From Bacteroidales bacterium (GTDB taxonomy: Bacteria > Bacteroidota > Bacteroidia > Bacteroidales > JAFGHD01), in assembly GCA_016927695.1 (NCBI GenBank), contig JAFGME010000193.1, forward strand, positions 1-59,543: a stretch of DNA of 59,543 nucleotides, in the 5' to 3' direction. The notes beneath the pieces were generated by a model. That model worked only from the letters and a program-made list of their open reading frames with translations, ran no database searches and was not told the DNA's origin. This document shows positions 38,980 to 48,515 of the stretch, piece after piece; position 1 is the stretch's first letter, and each line of letters begins with the position of its first letter. A program made the position numbers and the translations under genes.

Positions 38980-40479
38980 TCAGTTATAAGAAACTTCCCA
39001 ACTGTCCTCCCTTTTTTTTGCTTCTTCAAGCCAGCGGGGCAGCAGGTTGATTTTAAAATCCTCTTTTTCTTTGATGAGCTTCTCCATCGGAAGGCCGATG
39101 AATTCCTGGGCTTTGGCCTTGGTTGTAATGTCAGGATAAGGCACTTCTTCGTTGTGCCCCAGGGTGGATAACAGCCTTGCCAGTTTGATCCGGCCTTCCT
39201 GTGCAATGGCAATCCCTGTGCTGATCACTCTGCCAATTTCCACCGGCGAGTGAAAGGAAGCGCCGTGGGCTGCGGCGGAGTAATCCCATCTCCATTGGGC
39301 ATGGCGGATATCCGTCAGAATGGCCTGCATTTGCGTTTCGGTGGCGCCCAGGTCCCAGGCTTTTTTGGCCTCCACATGCACCCTGACAATCAGTTCCTCC
39401 AGCTTGTCGCGGTTTTGAATGATCCTGTCCTGCCGTTCATACACATCCCTTACAAGGCGGTCCGTTTCCTCTCTGTGGCAAACCTGGCAGGAACCTGCTA
39501 CATTGTTGAGTGGGCTTTGTATGTGGTGATTGGTGAATTTCTGACCCCCTTCTGACATATAGGGCATGTGGCAATCGGCACACGAAACCCCGCGTGCAGC
39601 GTGAACCCCGGTGATGTAGGTTTCATATCCCGGATGCTGTGCCTTGAGCATGGGCGCCCTGCTCAATGCGTGTGTCCAGTCGGAAAAGTTCAGGTTATCG
39701 TAATACTCTTCCATGGCTTCGGCCGTAAAGCCATTGTCCCATGGAAAGGTCAGGTACTCGGCCCCTTCCACTGTATTTATATTGAAGTAGTATTCTACAT
39801 GGCACTGTGCGCAAACCAGGGAACGCATTTCCTGATGCGATGCCAAAGTGATGTCCCTGCCCATCCTTTCGAAGGCCTCGATCAATGCCGGCCTTGATAT
39901 CTGGAGATTCATCGTGCCCGGCTCATGGCAATCGGCGCATCCGATTGGATTGACAATTTCCGGGCCAAGGCGGGCCCATTTCCCTTTATAAAATTCAGCG
40001 ATTCCTTTTTCATTCATCATGCGGGGAACATCGGGCGACTTGCAGGTCCAGCAGGTGGTGGGCATCGGGCCGTCATCGGGTCCCGTGGGGCCTCCCGTAC
40101 GTAATGTGTTGTACACATCTTCCACAGCATAATAATGACCGCGGCCCTGGTTGTAATCCTTACTGAATCCGTATCCTGCCCATAAAACAACCATCCTGGG
40201 GTCAACTTCAAGCATGTCGATCATGATGCTGCCGTTGTATTTGCTTACAAAATCAGTCCCGGAAGTCTTCATGTAGGACTGGTACTCCCTGGGGAAGTTC
40301 TTTCCCCAAACCTCATTTCTGGGTTCCCACTTATTTATATTGACCTGGGGTTTGTAAACGTAAGCCGTTTCACTGCGTCGCTCTAAAATGGAGGATGCCA
40401 GTAATCCCAGAAAAAATACAATAATGACAGTGGTCCCGAATAAGAGCCAGTTTCTTGTTAAATTACTTTTTGCAGTCAT
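38980..40479 (-). CDS. nrfA: Cytochrome c552 nitrite reductase (ammonia-forming), NrfA
   Basis: CWTCK active-site haem motif plus CADCH, CAQCH, CADCH, CQVCH; typical NrfA context. ATG at 40479 preferred over 40509. Confidence 0.96.
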   Translation of the reverse strand: MTAKSNLTRNWLLFGTTVIIVFFLGLLASSILERRSETAYVYKPQVNINKWEPRNEVWGKNFPREYQSYMKTSGTDFVSKYNGSIMIDMLEVDPRMVVLWAGYGFSKDYNQGRGHYYAVEDVYNTLRTGGPTGPDDGPMPTTCWTCKSPDVPRMMNEKGIAEFYKGKWARLGPEIVNPIGCADCHEPGTMNLQISRPALIEAFERMGRDITLASHQEMRSLVCAQCHVEYYFNINTVEGAEYLTFPWDNGFTAEAMEEYYDNLNFSDWTHALSRAPMLKAQHPGYETYITGVHAARGVSCADCHMPYMSEGGQKFTNHHIQSPLNNVAGSCQVCHREETDRLVRDVYERQDRIIQNRDKLEELIVRVHVEAKKAWDLGATETQMQAILTDIRHAQWRWDYSAAAHGASFHSPVEIGRVISTGIAIAQEGRIKLARLLSTLGHNEEVPYPDITTKAKAQEFIGLPMEKLIKEKEDFKINLLPRWLEEAKKREDSWEVSYN

Positions 40480-40519
40480 AAAAAAAAAAAATTCGTTGCG
40501 GATATTCATTGAAATTGTC

Positions 40520-41674
40520 TTATGGTAGGTCCCTGTAACACTGAGTCGTATCTTTAGCCTTGATGAAATTCATGTAATCGTCTTTACGGTTCAGGTTTTC
40601 GTACCAGTTGCTGTTTTCAAAATCAACAAACCTGACTTTTGAATAGTTGAAAAGCTCAATGATTTTTCTTCCGTTATTTTTTAAAATAGCCTCGGCAGTG
40701 GGGATGACATTTTTTTTATAAACCGCATATAAAGGCTCGTAGTGGCTTTCGCCTGAAACCGGCATCACTATATCATAATCGATGGAAAGCCGTATCATGT
40801 TATGAACCAGTTTCAGGTTCATCACCGGGATATCGCATGCGGTAATAAAATTTACATCATTGGATGATGCTTTAAGGCAGGATAAAATACCCATTAGGGG
40901 TCCTTTGTCAGGGGCAATGTCAGGAATGACAGGAAGTTGGAGGAATTTATATTTTTCCCGGTCGTTAGCGCCCACGATAATCTCATCAAAATGATTCTCT
41001 AACTGAGATATTATCTGAGCTATCATGGGTTTTCCGTGGATGGGAAGAAGGCTTTTATCCATCCCGCCCATCCTTGAGCTTTTCCCTCCGGCAAGCACAA
41101 TGGCTGTTGCAAATTCCCTGATCAGCCAGGCGTTATTTTTGATGATTATTCTGTCGGGAGGGAAATTCCAGTTCATATTGTCAAATTCAATGATCTTGCT
41201 GGCCAGGTGAATAACCCCGGCACAACTGGCCTTGACGTTTTTGTCGTTCAGATTTTTGATCACAATGAACAAACCCGGCTCAAGCACATTCCGCAACCGG
41301 TTCGATTCAACTACTACCGGAACATGATCCGGAATATACTGCAGCAAAGCATCCAGTCCTTTCTGAAGGGAGTCGGTAAAAACCTTGAGCCAGAACACTC
41401 TTTTTGCTCCTGAAGCAAGCAGTCGCTGTGTGTCTTTCACCTTGCCGGCGGTTTTTTCCTCAAGTATTTCGAAATCATCCTTCAGTGAGCTGCAAACACC
41501 GCATCCGTCGCCTCCTCTCGGGCATTTACCCTCAACGCGGTTGATGGAAGTTACCTTGACTGCATAACATTCCTGTTGAGCAGAATATCTCTGAATCAAA
41601 CGGCAGGCAAATTCGGTTTTCCCTGTGTTCCTGCCTGTGGAGCCTATGATGATGAAGTTCTCCCTGAATATCAT
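40520..41674 (-). CDS. MobB-MobA fusion, molybdopterin guanine dinucleotide biosynthesis
   Basis: N-terminal P-loop IIGSTGRNTGKTEFACRLI (MobB-like); C-terminal IVLAGGKSSRMGGMDKSLLPIHGKPMI (MobA nucleotidyltransferase). Confidence 0.85.
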   Translation of the reverse strand: MIFRENFIIIGSTGRNTGKTEFACRLIQRYSAQQECYAVKVTSINRVEGKCPRGGDGCGVCSSLKDDFEILEEKTAGKVKDTQRLLASGAKRVFWLKVFTDSLQKGLDALLQYIPDHVPVVVESNRLRNVLEPGLFIVIKNLNDKNVKASCAGVIHLASKIIEFDNMNWNFPPDRIIIKNNAWLIREFATAIVLAGGKSSRMGGMDKSLLPIHGKPMIAQIISQLENHFDEIIVGANDREKYKFLQLPVIPDIAPDKGPLMGILSCLKASSNDVNFITACDIPVMNLKLVHNMIRLSIDYDIVMPVSGESHYEPLYAVYKKNVIPTAEAILKNNGRKIIELFNYSKVRFVDFENSNWYENLNRKDDYMNFIKAKDTTQCYRDLP

Positions 41675-41832
41675 GGCACAAAAATACTATAAATCGTATT
41701 TGATCAGATACAAATATGGCTGCAGGATTTTTTCAAATTATAGAAACTTGAATATTTAATCATATATTTGCAATCGGATCAGGCGCTGACTGGCATACAA
41801 GCCCGGGCAACTGAGAAGTTCTGATAAACAAA

Positions 41833-41926
41833 CAGAGAGAACGGTACTGGTGTGCCAGCCGGTCTTCAAAACCGGTAGCAGACGGATAAAACCGGCTGTG
41901 GCAGGTTCGATTCCTGCTCTCTCTGC
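41833..41926 (+). tRNA. selC: tRNA-Sec (anticodon UCA)
   Basis: 8-bp acceptor cagagaga/tctctctg, D-stem ggtac/gtgcc, anticodon stem ccggt-cttcaaa-accgg with TCA at 41866-41868, long variable arm, T-arm gcagg-ttcgatt-cctgc; immediately upstream of selA. Confidence 0.92.
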
Positions 41927-41959
41927 GAATATTCATAAGATGTTACACTGTTTCAGGAT

Positions 41960-43393
41960 ATGAGTGCAAAACAGGAGGTTCTTAAAAACCTTCCCGCTGT
42001 TGATAAACTTCTGCAATCGTCTGAGGTTGGGAGGCTTGTTGCGAGGCATGGCAAAGATGCGATACTCTTTTGCATTCGCCAGGCATTAGTCTTTTTCAGA
42101 AACCATATTCAATCAGGGCATCCCCCTCCTTCATCCGGTGATATTTTCCGGGAAATTGACCGGCTGGCAGGCATCTTTTTTGAAAGAAGTTTAAGAAAGG
42201 TTTTCAACGCCACAGGCATCATAATCCATACCAATCTTGGGCGTTCCCCTTTCTCCGGTGACTTTCTGAACGATAACTTTAAGGTTCTTAACGGTTATAA
42301 TAATCTTGAGTTCGATCTCAAAAAGGGTTCAAGGGGAAGCCGGAACGACCATGCCTCTGAAATACTGAAATACCTTACCGGGGCTGAGGATGTCCTTGTC
42401 GTGAATAATGATGCTGCAGCCGTAATGCTTGTTCTCAGCGCCTTTGCAAAGAAAAAAGAGGTAGTGGTTTCAAGGGGGGAACTGATTGAGATCGGCGGTT
42501 CATTCAGGTTGCCTGAAATTATGAAGGCCTCCGGCTGCAAAATGGTGGAAGTCGGCACCACCAATAAAACAAAACCCGATGACTTCAGAAATGCCATCGC
42601 CCCTAAAACGGCTTTGTTATTTAAAGCCCACAAATCAAATTATTTCATAAAAGGCTTCACCCAGGAAGTGGATATCAACCAACTGTCGAAATTGGGAAAA
42701 GAGTTTGGTATACCTGTGCTTTTTGATCTGGGGTCGGGCCTTTTACGAAAAAACCTTCATCCCCTATTTGCTGGTGAACCCACTGTTTCTGAAGCCGTCA
42801 GCAATGGGGTTGACCTCGTTTGCTTCAGCGGCGACAAGCTGATGGGCGGTCCTCAGGCAGGTATCATTGCAGGGAAAAAGGAGCTGATCATGAAACTGAA
42901 AAAGGAACCTGTGCTGAGGGCGCTGAGGGTATGTAAAACCACTCTTGCGCTGCTTGAAACCACATGCTCCTATTATCTTGATGAAAAGAAACTCAAAGAA
43001 AGGAATCATATTTACAGGATCATCCACCGAAAACCGGACGACATCAAACAGGCAGCCACATTGCTGAAAGACCGCCTGATAAGCCATAATGTTAACGCAA
43101 GAGTGGAACCGGGCAAAGGCTGCTTTGGCGGCGGCGCCCTGCCCGACAGTGAAATAGACAGCTTTGCCGTGGGCATTGTCAACGACAAACCAAATAAAAT
43201 CCGTTCAGCCTATGCTGAAAGGATGTACCGCGCCCTGATGCTACACAACCCACCGGTATTGAGCATCCTGAAAAAAGGCAATCTTTGCTTTGATGTGTTA
43301 ACCCTGTTTGATGAGGATATGGATGAAATGGCCGGGATCATAACTGAAACACACCGGATGATTATTGGACAAATGAATCTGCAACCTGAGTAA
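41960..43393 (+). CDS. selA: L-seryl-tRNA(Sec) selenium transferase
   Basis: NLPAVDKLLQS, NATGIIIHTNLGRSPFS, PLP lysine region DLVCFSGDKLMGGPQAGII. Confidence 0.97.
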   Translation: MSAKQEVLKNLPAVDKLLQSSEVGRLVARHGKDAILFCIRQALVFFRNHIQSGHPPPSSGDIFREIDRLAGIFFERSLRKVFNATGIIIHTNLGRSPFSGDFLNDNFKVLNGYNNLEFDLKKGSRGSRNDHASEILKYLTGAEDVLVVNNDAAAVMLVLSAFAKKKEVVVSRGELIEIGGSFRLPEIMKASGCKMVEVGTTNKTKPDDFRNAIAPKTALLFKAHKSNYFIKGFTQEVDINQLSKLGKEFGIPVLFDLGSGLLRKNLHPLFAGEPTVSEAVSNGVDLVCFSGDKLMGGPQAGIIAGKKELIMKLKKEPVLRALRVCKTTLALLETTCSYYLDEKKLKERNHIYRIIHRKPDDIKQAATLLKDRLISHNVNARVEPGKGCFGGGALPDSEIDSFAVGIVNDKPNKIRSAYAERMYRALMLHNPPVLSILKKGNLCFDVLTLFDEDMDEMAGIITETHRMIIGQMNLQPE

Positions 43394-43403
43394 TTCTGAT
43401 TTT

Positions 43404-45386
43404 ATGAAACACCTGATCATTGGAACGGCAGGTCATATTGACCACGGGAAAACCGCCCTGATAAAAGCGCTTACAAGCATTGACTGCGACACCCACAAGG
43501 AGGAGAAACTGCGGGGGATCACCATTAACCTTGGATTTGCCCACCTCAACCTGCCCGGTGGCCAATCCATCGGTATCATTGACGTTCCGGGGCACAGTGA
43601 TTTTATCAATACCATGGTGGGAGGCACCTGTGGAATTGATATGGTTTTACTTGTCATTGCTGCTGACAGCGGCATCATGCCTCAAACTGCCGAACATGTG
43701 AATATCATCACCGCATTGGGAATCAGTAACGGTGTGGTTGCCCTCGCGAAAACCGACCTTGTCGACGAAGAACTCATTGAAATGGCCCGGTATGAAATAT
43801 CTGATTTCCTTGATAAAACATCTCTGAAAAATGCACCCATTGTACCTGTTTCATGTGTGACGGGTCAGGGTATTGATGAATTGATTAATGCCATTGAGCA
43901 AATGGTTTCCGGAATTCAGGAGCCTGAGAAGGGCAATTTATTCAGGATGTATATTGACCGGATATTCACTGTTAAAGGGTTCGGAAGCGTTGTAACCGGA
44001 TCGGTCCTGGGTGGAAGTATCGAAACGGGAAAAGATGTGTTTCTGCTGCCGGGTTCCAATCAGAAACTGAGGGTGCGCTCCATCGAAAGGCATGGAAACA
44101 GCGTGGATAAAGTGGTGGCCGGCGACAGGGCTGCACTCAATCTGATCGGCCTGAAAAATGAAGATTATGAGAGAGGAATGTTGATTTCGGATAAACTTCT
44201 TCCGGATACACGAATGATTGACGTGTATGTTGCTTTGTTTGACAATGCTTCGCCGCTCTCCCTCTGGTCAAATGTGACTTTTATTTCCGGCACATTTGAA
44301 TCTCAGGCCCGCCTGCACCTTCTGAACAAGGATGAAGTCATGCCCGGTGAAAACGCAGTGGCTCAGATACATCTCTACCGGCCTGCCATTCTTATGAACA
44401 GGGATAAGTTCATTATACGAAACTCATCAGCCGATTTAACCCTTGGAGGGGGATATATCATTGATGCCTCTCCGCTTCACCATAAAAGAAGAACACCCAG
44501 GCTCATCGATTATCTTAACCGCTTGTCGGTTTCTTTGTTGAGCGATAACAGTGTGAGCGAGATCATCAGTGTGGAATTAAAAAAGGAGTTCAGGCCTTTC
44601 AGCCTGGCCGAAATGGCCGAAAAGCTGAATATGAGTGTAACTGAACTGAAAACAGAGCTGGAAAGTGGCAAAGTTGATTTTACCATCTATCTGGCAGGTG
44701 ATACTGCAATTGTCATTGACCCGGTCTGCGATAAAACATACAGGGATAAAATTATTGACATTCTTAAAGAACATCATGCCAGAAATTCTATTTTCCCCGG
44801 TGGGCTGGAGCTTAATGAAATCATAAGTAAATCAGGCATGATAAAAATGAAGCAGGGGAAAATTTACCTCGAAATTCTGTTAAAGGAGCTCAAAAGTGAA
44901 AATGCGGTCGAAAATTTCAAAAACACATGGATTATAAAAGGCCATAAGCCATTGATTGACAAACAAATGATGGAAGAGATCAACTGGCTCGAAAACACCA
45001 TTTTGAAATATGACAATGAAAAACCCGCCCTCTCCGAAATTGAAGAAAAGGCTTCTCAAACAAGAATTTCACCCCCAAAAATAAAAATATACCTGAATTA
45101 CCTGGCCGATGAAGGTAAAATCCGGTTTTATCAGAGTGAGTTTATTCATACCAAAATACTTGATAAATACAGAATTCTGTTATTGCAGGAACTTCAGAAA
45201 AGCGTCGAAGGCATAGACATACAGGAGTTTAAGGATTTGATGGGAGGCACAAAACGTTTCCGGGCTTTGTTAGGGGATATTTTTGAATCTGAAAAATGTA
45301 TTGCCATCCGGCGTGGAAGTGGTGTGGAAACCAGATTTTTTATTACAGAAAACGGAAAAAAAATACTTCATGAAAGTTTATCTTGA
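43404..45386 (+). CDS. selB: Selenocysteine-specific elongation factor SelB
   Basis: GTAGHIDHGKTALIKALT, EEKLRGITINLGFA, DVPGHSDFINTMVGGTCGIDMVLLVIAAD; C-terminal winged-helix region. Confidence 0.97.
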   Translation: MKHLIIGTAGHIDHGKTALIKALTSIDCDTHKEEKLRGITINLGFAHLNLPGGQSIGIIDVPGHSDFINTMVGGTCGIDMVLLVIAADSGIMPQTAEHVNIITALGISNGVVALAKTDLVDEELIEMARYEISDFLDKTSLKNAPIVPVSCVTGQGIDELINAIEQMVSGIQEPEKGNLFRMYIDRIFTVKGFGSVVTGSVLGGSIETGKDVFLLPGSNQKLRVRSIERHGNSVDKVVAGDRAALNLIGLKNEDYERGMLISDKLLPDTRMIDVYVALFDNASPLSLWSNVTFISGTFESQARLHLLNKDEVMPGENAVAQIHLYRPAILMNRDKFIIRNSSADLTLGGGYIIDASPLHHKRRTPRLIDYLNRLSVSLLSDNSVSEIISVELKKEFRPFSLAEMAEKLNMSVTELKTELESGKVDFTIYLAGDTAIVIDPVCDKTYRDKIIDILKEHHARNSIFPGGLELNEIISKSGMIKMKQGKIYLEILLKELKSENAVENFKNTWIIKGHKPLIDKQMMEEINWLENTILKYDNEKPALSEIEEKASQTRISPPKIKIYLNYLADEGKIRFYQSEFIHTKILDKYRILLLQELQKSVEGIDIQEFKDLMGGTKRFRALLGDIFESEKCIAIRRGSGVETRFFITENGKKILHESLS

Positions 45387-46530
45387 CAATTCAGCCACCT
45401 CATGGCCTAAACCGCCATCGGTGATCTCAGCAATAACCGGTTATCTCAATGATTATGGCGCCAGCCCGGGAAGATCGGGCCATAGCTTTGCCATCAAAGC
45501 CGCCAGGGAGATATTTGAAACGCGTGAATTAATCGCCGTGCTGTTCAATGCACCGGATTCCGAAAGGGTGATCTTTTCTGCCAATGCAACACATGCCATC
45601 AACATTGCCTTAAAAGGTTTATTAAAGCAGGGCGACCATGTCATCATCAGCCACATGGAGCATAATTCTGTGTACCGACCGCTGAAATACCTGGAAAATA
45701 AGGGATTGATTGAACTCACGGTCATCCCATGCAACGAAAAAGGTGAAACTGACACCCGGCTGATCTCCGGATCCATCAAAGCGAATACCCGTTTAGTCGT
45801 TATGATACATGGCTCAAATGCATCCGGCACAGTGATGCCCGTCGCCGGCATTGGAGAGATATGCAGGTTGAAAAATATCCTGTTTATGGTGGATGCAGCC
45901 CAAACGGCAGGCTTCATTCCCATTGATATTCAAAAGGACAACATCGATATTCTGGCTTTTACCGGCCATAAGAAATTGTATGGTCCCCCTGGTATTGGAG
46001 GTCTTTGTATCAAAGACAACATCCTGATCGAAACACTGATCCATGGTGGCACCGGCAGCAAATCTGAAATGGCGGATCACCCTGCATTTTACCCCGACCG
46101 GCTTGAGGCCGGAACCCTCAACACAGTGGGGGTGCTTGGCCTGAAAGCAGGGGTGCAGTTTATCCTCGGAAAAGGTATCGGAAGCATCCGTAATCAGCAG
46201 TTACAACTTACAGAATACCTGGTAGTGCAATTGAATAATATTGATGGCATCAGAATATATGGTCCGGGACTTTCAAATGAAAGACTGCCGCTGGTTTCGT
46301 TCAATATCGGCCGGATTCCTCCGAGCGATATAGCTTTTATCCTTGACAGGGATTTCGGCATCATGTCAAGGGCAGGCATTCATTGCACGCCTCTGGCTCA
46401 TCAGGCCATGGGCAGTTTTCCCCGGGGAACGGTCAGGTTGAGCCTGGGATGTTTCAACACACAGCAGGAAATTGATTATGTCGCTGAAGCCCTTAAAAAA
46501 ATTATTTCTGAAAAAAATTTCAATATTTAA
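45370..46530 (+). CDS. Class V aminotransferase, cysteine desulfurase/selenocysteine lyase family
   Basis: VYLDNSATSWPKPPSV, SHMEHNSVYRPL, VDAAQTAGFIPIDI, AFTGHKKLYGPPGIGGL; start overlaps the end of selB. Confidence 0.93.
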   Translation: MKVYLDNSATSWPKPPSVISAITGYLNDYGASPGRSGHSFAIKAAREIFETRELIAVLFNAPDSERVIFSANATHAINIALKGLLKQGDHVIISHMEHNSVYRPLKYLENKGLIELTVIPCNEKGETDTRLISGSIKANTRLVVMIHGSNASGTVMPVAGIGEICRLKNILFMVDAAQTAGFIPIDIQKDNIDILAFTGHKKLYGPPGIGGLCIKDNILIETLIHGGTGSKSEMADHPAFYPDRLEAGTLNTVGVLGLKAGVQFILGKGIGSIRNQQLQLTEYLVVQLNNIDGIRIYGPGLSNERLPLVSFNIGRIPPSDIAFILDRDFGIMSRAGIHCTPLAHQAMGSFPRGTVRLSLGCFNTQQEIDYVAEALKKIISEKNFNI

Positions 46531-47138
46531 TGAAAACAATCGATGCCAAAGGCAAAATGTGCCCGGTACCATTGATCATGACAAAAAAAGCTTTGTCTGA
46601 AATACAAGATAATGAACTTTTGGAGGTGATCATTGACAATGAAACTTCCGCTAAAAATGTCAGCAGGTTTTGCCAGGATAACGGAATGCAGGTGAAAACC
46701 GAAAGAACAGGGAATATTATCCACCTGGTTGTGTCCAAAACGGGAGTTATTGTGGAAAACATACCGGTAGAAGAGTACTGTGCCCTGGAAGCGCCTCTCT
46801 CTTCAAAAATGGTTATTGCATTTCAACGCAACAAGTTGGGTGACGGCGCTGATGAGCTTGGAATTTTGCTTATGAAGGCATTCATCAACACATTGCCCGA
46901 AATCACTGTCCGGCCCGGATCATTGGTTTTTCTTAATTCCGGGGTGTTTCTGACCCTCAGGGATTCGCCTGTGCTGGATGCCCTGAAAACACTTGAACAG
47001 AATCACAGCGAAATACTTGTATGTGGTACATGCCTCGATTATTACGCGAAAAAGGAGGAACTCGCAGTAGGTACAGTCTCAAACATGTTTGATATTCTGG
47101 AGCGCCTCAGTAAGGCAGGTCATATTGTTTATCCATGA
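46530..47138 (+). CDS. YedF-like selenium metabolism protein (TusA domain plus DsrE-like domain)
   Basis: IDAKGKMCPVPLIMTKKAL (TusA CPxP), then DsrE-like ILLMKAFINTLPE...LVCGTCLDYYAKKEELAVGTVSNMFDI. Confidence 0.88.
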   Translation: MKTIDAKGKMCPVPLIMTKKALSEIQDNELLEVIIDNETSAKNVSRFCQDNGMQVKTERTGNIIHLVVSKTGVIVENIPVEEYCALEAPLSSKMVIAFQRNKLGDGADELGILLMKAFINTLPEITVRPGSLVFLNSGVFLTLRDSPVLDALKTLEQNHSEILVCGTCLDYYAKKEELAVGTVSNMFDILERLSKAGHIVYP

Positions 47139-47163
47139 AATAATACACATGCAGTGTAACGCG

Positions 47164-47394
47164 ATGAGGTACATTATCCTGATATTCGACTCCACGCACA
47201 GGGTGCTTCTGGCTGAAAAAGTATTGCTGAAACAAGCCGTAAAATTTGACATCATTCAAACTCCGAAGGAGATATCCTCTTCATGCGGCATGTCAGTCCG
47301 GCTTGATCCGGAATTGACTGATCCCGTGAAAGCAATAACCTTGCTTAAGGCGCATAAAATAGAATGTATGGTATTTGAAAAAGACAGGAAATGA
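47164..47394 (+). CDS. DUF3343 protein
   Basis: IFDSTHRVLLAEKVLLKQAVKFDIIQTPKEISSSCGMSVRL matches the DUF3343 pattern; lies between yedF-like and selD. Confidence 0.85.
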   Translation: MRYIILIFDSTHRVLLAEKVLLKQAVKFDIIQTPKEISSSCGMSVRLDPELTDPVKAITLLKAHKIECMVFEKDRK

Positions 47395-48428
47395 AAACTT
47401 TTGATCTTTTAAGCGCCGTTGAATATGGCGGCTGTTCGGCAAAACTGGCTGCCAGGGAGTTAAGTTTGGCCCTGGAGGGATTGCCTAAAGCATCCAACAA
47501 AAATGTGTTGGTAGATATTGAAACCCACGATGACGCAGGGGTGTATAGAATAAGTGATGATCTGGCGCTGATCCAGACCACCGACTTTTTCCCTCCGGTT
47601 TGCTCTGACCCTTACGAGTTCGGGCAGATCGCCGCTGCAAACGCACTCAGTGATGTGTATGCTATGGGAGGAGAAGTGATGACGGCCCTGAATATCGTAG
47701 CATTTCCGGCCACTTATCCCCTCGAAGTGCTGAAAGAAATCCTGAAAGGAGGCATTGACAAAGTAATAGAATCCGGCGGTGTAATGATCGGGGGACATAC
47801 GATTGTGGATGCTGTACCCAAATACGGGTTGGCGGTAACAGGTTCGGTTCATCCGGACCGGATCATCACCAATGCTGCGGCAAAGCCCGGAGACAACCTC
47901 ATACTTACCAAACCTGTCGGCGCCGGCGTGATTATGGCGGCACACCGGATTGGAGAGGCCAGGGACAGCCTGCTCCGTGTGGTGCTCGACAGCATGAAAC
48001 AATTGAATAAAGAAGCGGCTACTGTCATGCAGGAGTTCAATGTGCGATGCGCCACCGACATAACGGGCTATGGTTTGGCGGGACACGCCTTGAAAATGGC
48101 GGTCAGCAGCAATGTCACTCTTCACATTCATGCTTCAGAGGTACCCGCATTTGACACGGCTATCCGCCTGATTGACATGGGATGCATCCCGGGAGCATGT
48201 TTCCGTAACCTCGATTTTACTGATAATCAATGTGTATATTCAGATTCAGTAAGTTACAATCACAAAATGTTATCTCTGGATCCTCAGACTTCGGGGGGAT
48301 TACTGATTTGTTGTTCTGATGTAAACACCATTCGGATGGTTGAGCGGCTGAAGGAAGCCGGTTACCCTCACACAGCAGTAATCGGAAATGTCAGTAACCG
48401 GGGTAAGCATTATATTTCATTTGAATAG
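47391..48428 (+). CDS. selD: Selenide, water dikinase (Cys form)
   Basis: YGGCSAKLAARELSLAL active-site region (Cys), ALIQTTDFFPPVCSDPYEFGQIAAANALSDVYAMGG, TDITGYGLAGHALKMA. Confidence 0.97.
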   Translation: MKTFDLLSAVEYGGCSAKLAARELSLALEGLPKASNKNVLVDIETHDDAGVYRISDDLALIQTTDFFPPVCSDPYEFGQIAAANALSDVYAMGGEVMTALNIVAFPATYPLEVLKEILKGGIDKVIESGGVMIGGHTIVDAVPKYGLAVTGSVHPDRIITNAAAKPGDNLILTKPVGAGVIMAAHRIGEARDSLLRVVLDSMKQLNKEAATVMQEFNVRCATDITGYGLAGHALKMAVSSNVTLHIHASEVPAFDTAIRLIDMGCIPGACFRNLDFTDNQCVYSDSVSYNHKMLSLDPQTSGGLLICCSDVNTIRMVERLKEAGYPHTAVIGNVSNRGKHYISFE

Positions 48429-48443
48429 TTTGAACCATCATTC

Positions 48444-48480
48444 CAAAAAAAAAGTAACCCCGGGGTGCCGGGATTACTTT
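48444..48480 (-). terminator. Intrinsic terminator for the minus-strand MFS gene
   Basis: Minus-strand aaagtaatcccgg-cacc-ccggggttacttt followed by a 9-nt T run; no T run after the stem on the plus strand. Confidence 0.8.
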
Positions 48481-48515
48481 GATCAGGATTAACCCTGAGC
48501 GGGTATGTTTCTTAA

